From: an uncultured Anaerolineae bacterium
GTDB lineage: Bacteria > Chloroflexota > Anaerolineae > Anaerolineales > UBA11858
DNA length: 12,432 nucleotides
Assembly: GCA_937893815.1 (NCBI GenBank)
Contig: CALCSH010000340.1
Coordinates: forward strand, 1 to 12,432
Reading direction: 5' to 3'
Every line of letters begins with the position of its first letter. Within the stretch, counting starts at the first letter, position 1. A program made the translations under genes and the position numbers. Shown here piece by piece: positions 1 through 7,049 of this stretch. The notes beneath the pieces were generated by a model, which ran no database searches, was not told where the DNA came from, and saw nothing but the letters and a program-made list of their open reading frames with translations.

Positions 1-1103
1 CTGTCCGTTTTACGGTTTGGCAAAAGAGCGAGTCAGCATCCGTGCTTCAGGCAGAAATCATCGAACCGACCAATCCGTCGACACAATCGCGTAACCTTAC
101 ACTCAATCAACGCTACAGTTTCTCCAGTTTCGTTGTGGGATCCAGCAATCGGCTGGCGCATGCGGCATCGTTGGCTGTGGCCGAAAAACCAGCCCACTCG
201 TATAATCCGCTCTTTTTGTATGGCGGGGTAGGCCTGGGAAAAACCCATCTGTTGCATGCTATCGGCAATCAGTGCTTGCAAAAAGAACTCAATGTTTTAT
301 ACGTATCTTCCGAAGAATTCACCAACGATCTGATCGGTGCGATACGCTCCCATACCACCCAGGCATTTCGCGAAAAGTATCGCTATATCGACGTTTTGCT
401 GATCGATGATATTCAATTCATTGCCGGTAAAGAATCCACCCAGGAAGAATTTTTCCATACGTTCAACACAGTGCACGGCCAAAACAAGCAAATTGTGATG
501 ACATCCGATCGCCCACCCAAGGCAATGGTCACCCTGGAAGAACGCTTGCGCTCGCGCTTTGAATGGGGTTTGGCTGCCGATATTCAGCCGCCTGATTTCG
601 AAACCCGGATGGCGATACTACATTCCAAAGCCGAACGGGCGGGCTTCAACATTCCCGGTGAGTTTATCGCCGTTATTGCTCGAAAATTCCAGTCGAATAT
701 TCGCGAGTTGGAAGGTGCACTCACCCGGGTGGCAGCCTATGCCGATTTACGCAATATGGAAATTGATACAGAATTGATCAATGCCGCACTGGCCGATTTA
801 CTGCCTCACCGCACCGAAATTCTGCCAGAGCAAATCATTGATGCGGTTGCCAGTGCCTACAAAGTGCCCGTGGAACGTATTCTCGGCCGCGAGCGAACGC
901 AATCGGTTGCACGTCCCCGCCAGATCGCCATGTACCTGATCCGCGAAGAAACCAATTCATCGCTGCCGCAAATTGGCAAGGCATTGGGTGGTCGTGATCA
1001 CACCACAGTCATGTACGGCCACGAGAAAATTGCGGATTTGCTCGAGCGTGACGACCGTCTGCGCCGCCAGGTGCTGAATATTAAGGAAAAACTCTATAAT
1101 TAG
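1..1103 (+). CDS. dnaA: Chromosomal replication initiator DnaA, 5' end cut by window edge
   Basis: Replication initiator ATPase that binds DnaA boxes and opens the origin. The frame is open to the left edge (first full codon at position 3), so the GTG at 42 is probably internal and domain I lies outside. Numbering from that GTG, the AAA+ domain shows Walker A GGVGLGKT (61-68, Lys67), Walker B LLIDD (Asp122/Asp123), sensor I IVMTSDRPP, an arginine-finger region ERLRSRF and sensor II NIRELEGALTRV (Arg221). Domain IV carries the DnaA-box signature GGRDHTTVMYGHEKI from residue 316. The stop is TAG at 1101-1103, closely followed by a terminator. dnaN does not follow; the next genes are on the opposite strand. 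No cluster of TTATCCACA boxes is visible, so the origin is not evident in this window. The family call is very secure. Confidence 0.97.
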   Translation, partial: VRFTVWQKSESASVLQAEIIEPTNPSTQSRNLTLNQRYSFSSFVVGSSNRLAHAASLAVAEKPAHSYNPLFLYGGVGLGKTHLLHAIGNQCLQKELNVLYVSSEEFTNDLIGAIRSHTTQAFREKYRYIDVLLIDDIQFIAGKESTQEEFFHTFNTVHGQNKQIVMTSDRPPKAMVTLEERLRSRFEWGLAADIQPPDFETRMAILHSKAERAGFNIPGEFIAVIARKFQSNIRELEGALTRVAAYADLRNMEIDTELINAALADLLPHRTEILPEQIIDAVASAYKVPVERILGRERTQSVARPRQIAMYLIREETNSSLPQIGKALGGRDHTTVMYGHEKIADLLERDDRLRRQVLNIKEKLYN

Positions 1104-1121
1104 CACCTTTAAAGTGAATCG

Positions 1122-1162
1122 AACAGCCCTTCGATAGACTGAGCGAAGGGCTGTTTTCGTTT
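1122..1162 (+). terminator. Rho-independent terminator after dnaA
   Basis: A perfect 12-bp stem (AACAGCCCTTCG at 1122-1133 with its complement at 1144-1155) has a 10-nt loop and is followed by TTCGTTT. With the last two T of the stem this gives a T-rich tract. It starts 18 nt after the dnaA stop. It may also help end the leftward transcript, but the T tract favours the plus strand. Confidence 0.85.
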
Positions 1163-1245
1163 CCCGACACTTCTACTCGTAGCGCATAAAGGCGAAAACG
1201 TGGTGACTCTCTTGGCGAGCAATTGAAGCTTGCCCTATCCGTATG

Positions 1246-2481
1246 CTACTTCTCTGGCCTGCGTTTCTGAAATCGCTCGCCTAGCCAGCCAATCGCATTT
1301 TTTACCCACGCCAACCAGGGAAGTTTTGAACCATTATCTTGATCTTCCTCGGCCACCGGCCATGGGTCCTGATCAAGCATTTTGCGGGTCAGGTAGCGCC
1401 CAACCAGGGTTATCGTGGCCAGTACAGGGGCGGCCAGCACAACCCCCAGCAGTCCTAATAAATTCAGCGCGATGATTGCGGCCACCAACACAGCCGCAGG
1501 ATGTACGCCCAAACTTTCGCCCATGATCTTGGGAGCCATAATACTATCCAAAATCTGGTCGACGATGATCACAATCACAAAGACTAAAATCAAGTACTGG
1601 GTAGCCGCTAACCCAAAGTGATTGTCTTTTTGAAAAGAAATCACCAATAACAGCACAATCCACGTAACCCATTGCCCCACATAGGGCACAAATCGGGCAA
1701 ACCCGGCCAGCAAGGCCAACCCCATAACATAGCGCACATCCAGAGCGATCAACAAAAAAGTGTACAGGATCAACGTTAACGTAAAAAGAATGACCTGACC
1801 GCGTAAAAAGGCATTCCAGATGCGGCTCAACTCGCGTCCCATACGGTGAATATCGGCATCGTAACCGGGCAAATCAATCGCCAACAGGTCATTCGACACA
1901 CGGCCCATATCAGCAAGAATAAAATACGCCAGCAACAGAATGAAAAAACTCTGCCCGACAATCGTCAGCGTGCCCGTGGCAACTGTCGTCAGCACATTAC
2001 CCGCCTGCCCCAGCATGGGCCGTACCGTCGAAATAACTTCCTGCGTCAATGTCTCAATATTCGTAGACAAGTATTGCGACATATCCAAATCAAACGGGCC
2101 AATTTTATAGGGTGTTGTTGTCCAGGTATACACCAATTCAGGCAATTGATTGATAAACCGTTCGATCACGTTAATCAGGCTTTCCAATTGTTGCACCAGT
2201 GCGAAACCGGTTAGTGTGAATCCCGTAACAAGGAGAATGATCAGAAGCAGGAAAACAATATTCACTGACCAACGCCAGGACATATGCGTGGTTTGTTTGG
2301 TCAGGGTTACAACGGGATATAATAAATACGTCGCGATCACCGTCATGATCAACAACGGAAAAATGCTTTGAAAACGAATCAAAAAAGCGGCCAAAAGCGC
2401 CACGGAGGTCAGTCCAAACACCAATTTTAAATTTGCGCTCCAGAGTGGAGACGGCTGTGATGAATCCGGTGATGCCTTCAT
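1246..2481 (-). CDS. AI-2E family (UPF0118) transporter-like membrane protein
   Basis: 411-residue polytopic membrane protein of the AI-2E/UPF0118 family (COG0628). Members have been linked to autoinducer export or Na+/H+ exchange, but the substrate cannot be told from sequence. Hydrophobic stretches suggest about eight membrane segments: two near residues 17-60, one near 70-95, one near 165-190, and four or more between about 225 and 365. The stretch FARFVPYVGQW sits in the conserved part of the family, followed by DQILDSIMAPKIMGESLGVHP, which is typical of it. The C-terminus is a charged cytoplasmic-looking tail rich in Asp, Glu and Lys. The ATG lies 3 nt after the stop of the upstream sortase gene, with a G-rich stretch (GGGGG) as likely ribosome site, so the two are almost certainly cotranscribed. 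The family is confident, the role is not. Confidence 0.87.
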   Translation of the reverse strand: MKASPDSSQPSPLWSANLKLVFGLTSVALLAAFLIRFQSIFPLLIMTVIATYLLYPVVTLTKQTTHMSWRWSVNIVFLLLIILLVTGFTLTGFALVQQLESLINVIERFINQLPELVYTWTTTPYKIGPFDLDMSQYLSTNIETLTQEVISTVRPMLGQAGNVLTTVATGTLTIVGQSFFILLLAYFILADMGRVSNDLLAIDLPGYDADIHRMGRELSRIWNAFLRGQVILFTLTLILYTFLLIALDVRYVMGLALLAGFARFVPYVGQWVTWIVLLLVISFQKDNHFGLAATQYLILVFVIVIIVDQILDSIMAPKIMGESLGVHPAAVLVAAIIALNLLGLLGVVLAAPVLATITLVGRYLTRKMLDQDPWPVAEEDQDNGSKLPWLAWVKNAIGWLGERFQKRRPEK

Positions 2482-2484
2482 GAA

Positions 2485-3384
2485 TTAACCCCCGTCACTG
2501 CGTAACTGCGCTTGCACGACAATCCGCTGATCATCCACCAAATAGGGGAAACAAGAAATCAACGTCACTACAGGCTTTGGCGTTGCATCTAAAAACTCCA
2601 CCTGAGTTGGCTCGACAATATCGGTATTGTAAATCACATAGGTATAAACTCGCTGCTGCGTGTGGATCACGATCTCGTCACCGGGTTTTAACTGATCGAG
2701 GTGACGAAAGATTTCGCCAAAAATATCGTTATGTGCCGAAAGAACCAGATTGCCATTCGCGCCGGGGTCTGATGAGCCGATATATTGCCCCACGCCCTTT
2801 TTTAGTTGCTCCCATCCATCACCCTGCACAATCGATGCATCCACTCCGATGGCTGGAATTTGAATCCGGCGGGCCTGTTCTGGCCCCGGTGTGGGGATGG
2901 GCAAATTGGCCAGGGATTGCACCAGGGGGCGCAGATGCTCGGGGATTTCCGATTCATTGGGTTGTGCAAGCCCCTCAATGGGAGGCGTGTGCCCGGAGGG
3001 CAGCACCACCGCCCGGATCAAGGGGGTGGGTGTTAAAGTGGGCTGTTCCAACGCCCGAGCGACTTCCTGATTCAATTCCTGAATAACTTCCAATCCATTG
3101 AATAATACAAATACCAAACCCAGCACGGCCAGGATTTCAATTGACAGCAAGAAATAATCAAGCACCCGGCGGCGTGGTTGATGAGCATCTTCATCGCTGT
3201 CACTCACGCTGCCTGTGCGCAAATTATCTAAGGAAGGAGCATCCAGGTCGGAAGCCAGCGTGACCACGCGTCCGGTTTTGCGAAAGCGTTCCAGGCGCTC
3301 CTGACGCGCGGTGCGTTGTTTCTCCACCAATAGACGGCGAAGTTCTTCAACAGATAAATCTTTGGGAGTTTTTTTCCGTGCCAC
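2485..3384 (-). CDS. Membrane-anchored sortase (cysteine transpeptidase)
   Basis: Sortases cleave a C-terminal sorting signal and transfer the protein to a nucleophile on the cell surface. This 299-residue protein has a charged cytoplasmic N-terminus (1-73), one membrane segment (about 74-96), a Pro/Thr-rich linker (about 114-170) and a C-terminal sortase barrel. The catalytic set is visible: His218 in LSAHND, Cys278 in TLISCFPY and Arg287 in DQRIVV. The topology (N-terminus in) fits sortases with an N-terminal anchor; the class (C, D or E) cannot be fixed by eye. No LPXTG-type substrate is encoded in the window, so the target is elsewhere. The start is taken as GTG at 3384. A TATAAT on this strand only 6 nt upstream suggests a leaderless or very short-leader message. 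The gene is first of a two-gene unit with the AI-2E protein. Confidence 0.88.
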   Translation of the reverse strand: MARKKTPKDLSVEELRRLLVEKQRTARQERLERFRKTGRVVTLASDLDAPSLDNLRTGSVSDSDEDAHQPRRRVLDYFLLSIEILAVLGLVFVLFNGLEVIQELNQEVARALEQPTLTPTPLIRAVVLPSGHTPPIEGLAQPNESEIPEHLRPLVQSLANLPIPTPGPEQARRIQIPAIGVDASIVQGDGWEQLKKGVGQYIGSSDPGANGNLVLSAHNDIFGEIFRHLDQLKPGDEIVIHTQQRVYTYVIYNTDIVEPTQVEFLDATPKPVVTLISCFPYLVDDQRIVVQAQLRSDGG

Positions 3385-3390
3385 GCCAAG

Positions 3391-3418
3391 ATTATACCAG
3401 CGACTCTATCGGAACCAA
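3391..3418 (-). promoter_or_regulatory. Probable promoter of the sortase/AI-2E unit
   Basis: Read on the minus strand there is a perfect TATAAT (3396-3391) with a weak TTGGTT (3418-3413) 16 nt upstream. Initiation about 7 nt after the -10 would fall at or next to the GTG start at 3384, so the transcript would have almost no 5' leader. No Shine-Dalgarno sequence precedes that GTG. Confidence 0.45.
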
Positions 3419-3438
3419 ATCGCAAATCAAAGGCTCTT

Positions 3439-3492
3439 TGGGAATCGCCGTGGTAGTAATACAGATACGGACATCCACCACGGCGATTCCCA
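3439..3492. repeat. Perfect 16-bp inverted repeat with 22-nt spacer
   Basis: TGGGAATCGCCGTGGT at 3439-3454 is repeated as its exact reverse complement at 3477-3492. No T-run follows on either strand, so it is not a classic terminator. It lies in the divergent spacer between the sortase gene and the MetV-MetF gene. It could be a mobile palindromic element, a regulator site or an RNA hairpin in a leftward or rightward leader. The rest of the 432-nt gap (3385-3816) shows no convincing gene; it holds this repeat, the two promoters and an operator-like repeat. Confidence 0.7.
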
Positions 3493-3688
3493 GAAAACCA
3501 GTCAAATCGCTCTCTTTGCATGTGTGATTTTATGCTTTGTCCTATTGGGAAAGCGACAGCCAAGCGGGTAGCTATTTTGTCCAGATATTCCTGACATTAT
3601 TCACCTTGTTTACACATACTGAAAATGGTTCAATAGGAACTGCAGATTTTAACGATTCAGTAGCGACCCAGCCTCGAATAGAGAGAAT

Positions 3689-3709
3689 AGTCAAACAACA
3701 TATTTGACT
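3689..3709. promoter_or_regulatory. Operator-like inverted repeat overlapping the -35 box
   Basis: AGTCAAA (3689-3695) and TTTGACT (3703-3709) form a 7-bp inverted repeat with a 7-nt spacer. The right arm covers the whole -35 hexamer of the promoter in front of the MetV-MetF gene. The size and symmetry fit a dimeric repressor site, but the regulator is unknown and is not encoded in the window. Confidence 0.4.
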
Positions 3710-3731
3710 TTTGCGTCCCTACTGATATACT
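3704..3731 (+). promoter_or_regulatory. Sigma-70-type extended -10 promoter for the one-carbon cluster
   Basis: TTGACT (3704-3709) and TATACT (3726-3731) are separated by 16 nt, and a TG dinucleotide sits one base before the -10, giving an extended -10. Transcription would start near 3738, leaving a leader of about 79 nt before the ATG at 3817. This is the best promoter seen in the window. Confidence 0.7.
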
Positions 3732-3816
3732 ACGAATATATCAAACATCATCAAATTCCCATTGAATGCGTTACCGCTCCACTCTCGATGTATTTAACAT
3801 AAGGAGAATCTAAGCT

Positions 3817-5289
3817 ATGTCCCTGTTTTCCCCTCCCCGTTATCAAGCTCCCTTCAAACCCATGCACCGCGACGATATTACGCCCTTCATGAAAGTTTTT
3901 ACGGCTGGCGAAGGGATGATTAAAGGTGTGCTGTTTGGTTGCCGCATGTGCGGAAACTGCATTCTGCAAGAAACAGCTTTCATTTGCCCAATGACCTGTC
4001 CCAAGGGTCTGCGCAACGGACTTTGCGGGGGCGCAACTCCTGAGCGCTGCGAAGTAGATCCTTCACGCCCATGCACCTGGCACAAAATTTACGAACGTGC
4101 CGAAAAATTGGGGCGCACCGAAAAACTACTCGAAATCAACGCCCCCCTGGATGGCGAGCGCGTTGGCCGTGAAACCTGGCTCGATGCGGTCGATACCTGG
4201 AAAGAAACCGAAGAAAGCCCCAAATTTGTCGAATTCTTCACCAACCGCTCGAAATTTGATCATGATTGGGAGCACGTTTTTTACAATGTCCGCCAACCCG
4301 AGTGGTGGCAAGGCGACAGTGAATACCACGCTCCAACCTATAGTGAGCCGATTTCAATTCTGGAAGCCAACCTGCGCACCGGAGAGTTTGTCTGCACCGG
4401 CGAGATTGCCCCGCCATTAAGCGCTTCGGGCGCCATCATCCTCAAAAAGGTGGGTTTCCTGGCCGATTATGTCGCCGCGGCAAACTTCACCGACAACGCT
4501 TCCGCCTCGGCGCGTATGGGCAGCCTGGCCTCCAGTAAAATCTGCCTGGACGCGGGCATGGAACCGGTGATGCAACTCCAGGCGCGTGATCGCAGCCGTG
4601 TGGTCATCGAGTCGGATGCGATGGGCGCGGCCGGTTTGGGCATTCACAATATTCTTTGCCTTTCTGGCGATCACCACCGCTTTGGCCCAGGGCCGGTCAC
4701 CAAGCCCGATCAATTCGATATGGACGCCGTGCAAATGTTATGGATGCTGCGACGAATGCGCGACGAAGGTAGATATATCGATGGGCGAGCCATAAAACAT
4801 ACCCCAGCACTCTTCCTGGGGGCAGCCGCTTCTCCTTTTGGGGCTTACCCCAAATACGAAGCCATCCGCGCCGAGAAAAAAATCAACGCCGGGGCGCAAT
4901 TCATCCAAACTCAACCCGTCTTCGATTATGACCGCTTCCTGGTCTGGCTCGAGGAACTCGACAAGCGCAACTTACTCGACAAAGTCTATATTCTGGCTGG
5001 AATGATCCCCATGAAGAGCGCCCGCGCAGCTCACTTTATGGTCGATGTTCCCGGTGTATCCATCCCGAAAGAGATCGTGGCGCGCATGGACGCGGCTGGG
5101 GATAAAGACGGTCAGGCAGAAGAGGGTGTTGCGATTGCCCTGGAAATGATCGAAAAGCTCAAAAGCACCCCCGGAATCAATGGCATCCACTTTATGGCCG
5201 TTCACTGGGAAGAAATCATTCCGCGGCTGATAGATGAAGGTGGGCTGCAAAAACCCAGTATCAGATCGCTCGAAAGCGTTCCTGCGTAA
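3817..5289 (+). CDS. MetV-MetF fusion, methylenetetrahydrofolate reductase
   Basis: 490-residue protein that should interconvert 5,10-methylene- and 5-methyltetrahydrofolate. Residues 1 to about 110 form a Cys-rich MetV-like domain (the 'MTHFR C-terminal' Pfam family) with eight cysteines at 42, 45, 48, 57, 61, 70, 78 and 86, suitable for Fe-S cluster or zinc binding. Residues about 180-480 form a MetF TIM barrel: Glu196 in GEIAPP matches the catalytic acidic residue near the barrel start, SGDHH (283-287) matches the conserved loop, and QTQPVFD starts at 364. In acetogens MetV is usually a separate partner that brings electrons to the MetF flavin; here it is fused at the N-terminus. AAGGAG at 3801-3806 supports the ATG at 3817. 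It heads the rightward cluster and has its own promoter and terminator. Next to demethylating enzymes it may run toward methyl-THF oxidation (inference). Confidence 0.88.
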   Translation: MSLFSPPRYQAPFKPMHRDDITPFMKVFTAGEGMIKGVLFGCRMCGNCILQETAFICPMTCPKGLRNGLCGGATPERCEVDPSRPCTWHKIYERAEKLGRTEKLLEINAPLDGERVGRETWLDAVDTWKETEESPKFVEFFTNRSKFDHDWEHVFYNVRQPEWWQGDSEYHAPTYSEPISILEANLRTGEFVCTGEIAPPLSASGAIILKKVGFLADYVAAANFTDNASASARMGSLASSKICLDAGMEPVMQLQARDRSRVVIESDAMGAAGLGIHNILCLSGDHHRFGPGPVTKPDQFDMDAVQMLWMLRRMRDEGRYIDGRAIKHTPALFLGAAASPFGAYPKYEAIRAEKKINAGAQFIQTQPVFDYDRFLVWLEELDKRNLLDKVYILAGMIPMKSARAAHFMVDVPGVSIPKEIVARMDAAGDKDGQAEEGVAIALEMIEKLKSTPGINGIHFMAVHWEEIIPRLIDEGGLQKPSIRSLESVPA

Positions 5290-5301
5290 CCAATCAAGCT
5301 C

Positions 5302-5338
5302 GATGCCGCGCCAGAAACGCTTGGCGCGGTATCTTTTT
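5302..5338 (+). terminator. Rho-independent terminator after the MetV-MetF gene
   Basis: A 12-bp stem (GATGCCGCGCCA at 5302-5313 with TGGCGCGGTATC at 5322-5333, one G-T pair) has an 8-nt loop and is followed by TTTTT at 5334-5338. It lies 13 nt after the stop codon. No clear promoter is seen between it and the next gene, so partial read-through is likely. Confidence 0.85.
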
Positions 5339-5389
5339 CAAAATATGGGGGAGGTTCTTCAAAAAAGCAATCATTTCGGAGGTATACAA

Positions 5390-6901
5390 ATGCAAGACAC
5401 ACGAAAAAGTCGCCGCGGCAGCCGTGATAAACGACGAGAACGCGCCGAAAAAATCTCCCACATGGTGCAGCCAGTTCATAATATTCCCATCTATGAATTG
5501 GTCAACCCCGAAGGCATTGAACTGATTCACCAGAAATCGCTCGAAATTTTGCAGGAAGTGGGAATTGATTTCTATTTAGAAGAAGCCATCGCGATCCTTA
5601 AGAAAAGTGGCGTGGATGTGCGGGGCGAGACGGCCTACTTTGATGCGGATCTGATTCTAGAGTATGTGGCCAAAGCCCCAAGCGAGTTCACCCAACTGGC
5701 GCGCAACCCGGAGAATCACCTGACCATCGGTGGGGATCGCATGGTCTTCGCACCGGTCTACGGCCCGCCTTTCGTCTACGACATCCAGCGCGGCCGTCGC
5801 GAAGCCCGGTTGGTCGATTTCCAAAACTTCGTCAAGCTGGCCTATATGAGTCCCTATATCCATCACTCTGGCGGCACCATCGTTGAACCCACCGATGAAC
5901 CCGATGCCACTCGCCACCTGGATATGCTCTTCAGCCACATCAAGTACAGCGACAAAGCCTTCATGGGTTCGGTGATGTCGCGCGCCAACGCCCAAGACAG
6001 CGTGCGTATCGCCGAGATTCTCTATGGAGCCAACGAAATCCGCCAAAACCCGGCCCTGATCTCGCTGATCAATATCAGCAGCCCGCGCCGCCTGGATGAC
6101 CGCATGCTCGAAGCTCTGACGGTTTACGCTAAAGCGCGCCAGGCCGTGATTATTACACCCTTCATCATGGCCGGGGCCATGTCGCCAGTCTCACTGGCGG
6201 GCACATTGATTCAACAAAATGCCGAGGCTCTGGCAGGCATCGCCTATGCCCAGATGGTCAATCCTGGTACCCCGGTGGTCTACGGCTCCTTTATGACTAA
6301 CGTAGACCTGAAGAGCGGCGCGCCGGTCTTCGGCTCACCCGAAAGCCAAATGGCCCTGCTGACCAGCGCCCAGATGGCGCGGCGCTACAACTTACCCTTC
6401 CGCAGCGGCGGTATGTTCGCCAGTTCTAAAGTCGCCGATGCTCAGGCGGCCTACGAATCAGTGATGACGATGCTGCCCACCGTGCAGGCACGCGTCAACT
6501 TTGTGCTGCACGCCGCCGGTTGGCTGGAAAACGGCATGACCGCTGGCTACGAAAAATTCGTCATGGATTGCGAAATGCTGGGTATGTATCACAAGCTCAT
6601 CAAGGGGGTGGATCTTTCCGAAGAAGCCCTGGCAATGGACTCATTACGCAGCGTACCGCCAGGTGGACATCATCTGGGCACCGACCACACCATGCGCAAC
6701 TACGAAACTGCCTTCTACCGCTCCGATCTCTTCGACTATAATGACGTCGATCAATGGGTGTTGGAAGGCAGCCAGACCGCCGAGCAGGTGGCCGCTAAAA
6801 AGGTCAAAGATTTACTTAACGGCTACGAAGCCCCCGAGTTGGATTCGGCCAAAGAAGGAGAACTGCTGGCCTTCATTGCGCAGCGCAAAACAGAACTATA
6901 A
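5390..6901 (+). CDS. MttB-family methyltransferase without pyrrolysine (COG5598)
   Basis: 503-residue member of the trimethylamine methyltransferase superfamily. These enzymes move a methyl group from a methylated amine to a corrinoid protein. True MttB reads an in-frame UAG as pyrrolysine; this frame is full length without one, as in the non-Pyl branch that includes the glycine betaine enzyme MtgB, so a quaternary amine is a likelier substrate than trimethylamine (family knowledge). The N-terminus is strongly basic (about 3-22), followed by the family's helical region (about 37-60), and the C-terminal signature GGHHLGTDHT begins at 425. The frame is open farther upstream, but ATG 5390 is chosen because GGAGG (5378-5382) lies 7 nt before it and the longer form would overlap the previous gene and its terminator. 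No corrinoid protein or activator is nearby in this window. The exact substrate is unknown. Confidence 0.85.
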   Translation: MQDTRKSRRGSRDKRRERAEKISHMVQPVHNIPIYELVNPEGIELIHQKSLEILQEVGIDFYLEEAIAILKKSGVDVRGETAYFDADLILEYVAKAPSEFTQLARNPENHLTIGGDRMVFAPVYGPPFVYDIQRGRREARLVDFQNFVKLAYMSPYIHHSGGTIVEPTDEPDATRHLDMLFSHIKYSDKAFMGSVMSRANAQDSVRIAEILYGANEIRQNPALISLINISSPRRLDDRMLEALTVYAKARQAVIITPFIMAGAMSPVSLAGTLIQQNAEALAGIAYAQMVNPGTPVVYGSFMTNVDLKSGAPVFGSPESQMALLTSAQMARRYNLPFRSGGMFASSKVADAQAAYESVMTMLPTVQARVNFVLHAAGWLENGMTAGYEKFVMDCEMLGMYHKLIKGVDLSEEALAMDSLRSVPPGGHHLGTDHTMRNYETAFYRSDLFDYNDVDQWVLEGSQTAEQVAAKKVKDLLNGYEAPELDSAKEGELLAFIAQRKTEL

Positions 6902-6904
6902 GCC

Positions 6905-6953
6905 GAGAAAGGGTGTGCATTGGGTGCTACGCGCCCAATGCACACCCTTTCTC
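6905..6953 (+). repeat. Long near-perfect hairpin directly after the methyltransferase stop
   Basis: Two 20-nt arms (6905-6924 and 6934-6953) are exact reverse complements. One G-T pair and two further pairs extend the stem to 23 bp with a 3-nt loop at 6928-6930. It starts 3 nt after the stop codon. It lacks a following T-run, so it may protect the mRNA 3' end or be a palindromic repeat. Confidence 0.75.
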
Positions 6954-6962
6954 AACACCCTC

Positions 6963-6984
6963 GCCCTGAAAAGGGCTTTCTTTT
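6963..6984 (+). terminator. Short rho-independent terminator
   Basis: GCCCT (6963-6967), a GAAA loop and AGGGC (6972-6976) are followed by TTTCTTTT. The stem is only 5 bp but is GC-rich with a stable GNRA loop. It follows the long hairpin by 9 nt, so the pair may act together to end or weaken transcription from the methyltransferase gene. Confidence 0.65.
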
Positions 6985-7009
6985 ACAACACAAATTGGAC
7001 TTATTTCAT

Positions 7010-7015
7010 TATAAT
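7010..7015 (+). promoter_or_regulatory. Possible -10 box before the GcvT-family gene
   Basis: A perfect TATAAT lies 35 nt before the ATG at 7050 and just after the terminator. No good -35 stands at the usual distance: TTGGAC at 6995-7000 is only 9 nt away. It may be a weak or activator-dependent promoter restarting transcription. Confidence 0.35.
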
Positions 7016-7049
7016 AACCGGATTGGCTAGATAAAGGAGAAACAGCAGC

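Noticed and set aside
42..44. GTG as the true start of dnaA
   Set aside because: The frame is open to the window edge, no Shine-Dalgarno site precedes it, and a DnaA without domain I would be unusual. It is treated as a truncated gene.
3228..3571. Open frames on both strands across the sortase start and the inverted repeat
   Set aside because: They overlap the sortase coding region in other frames, lack ribosome sites and show no domain features.
3597..3605. TTATTCACC, one base from a DnaA box, in the large spacer
   Set aside because: It is a single imperfect match with no second good box or AT-rich unwinding region nearby, so there is no case for an origin.
5234..5389. Upstream extension of the methyltransferase frame to an ATG at 5234
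   Set aside because: It would overlap the end of the MetV-MetF gene and run through its terminator. The GGAGG-supported ATG at 5390 fits better.
5390..6901. Pyrrolysine-containing trimethylamine methyltransferase MttB
   Set aside because: No in-frame TAG interrupts the gene, so the pyrrolysine form is excluded.
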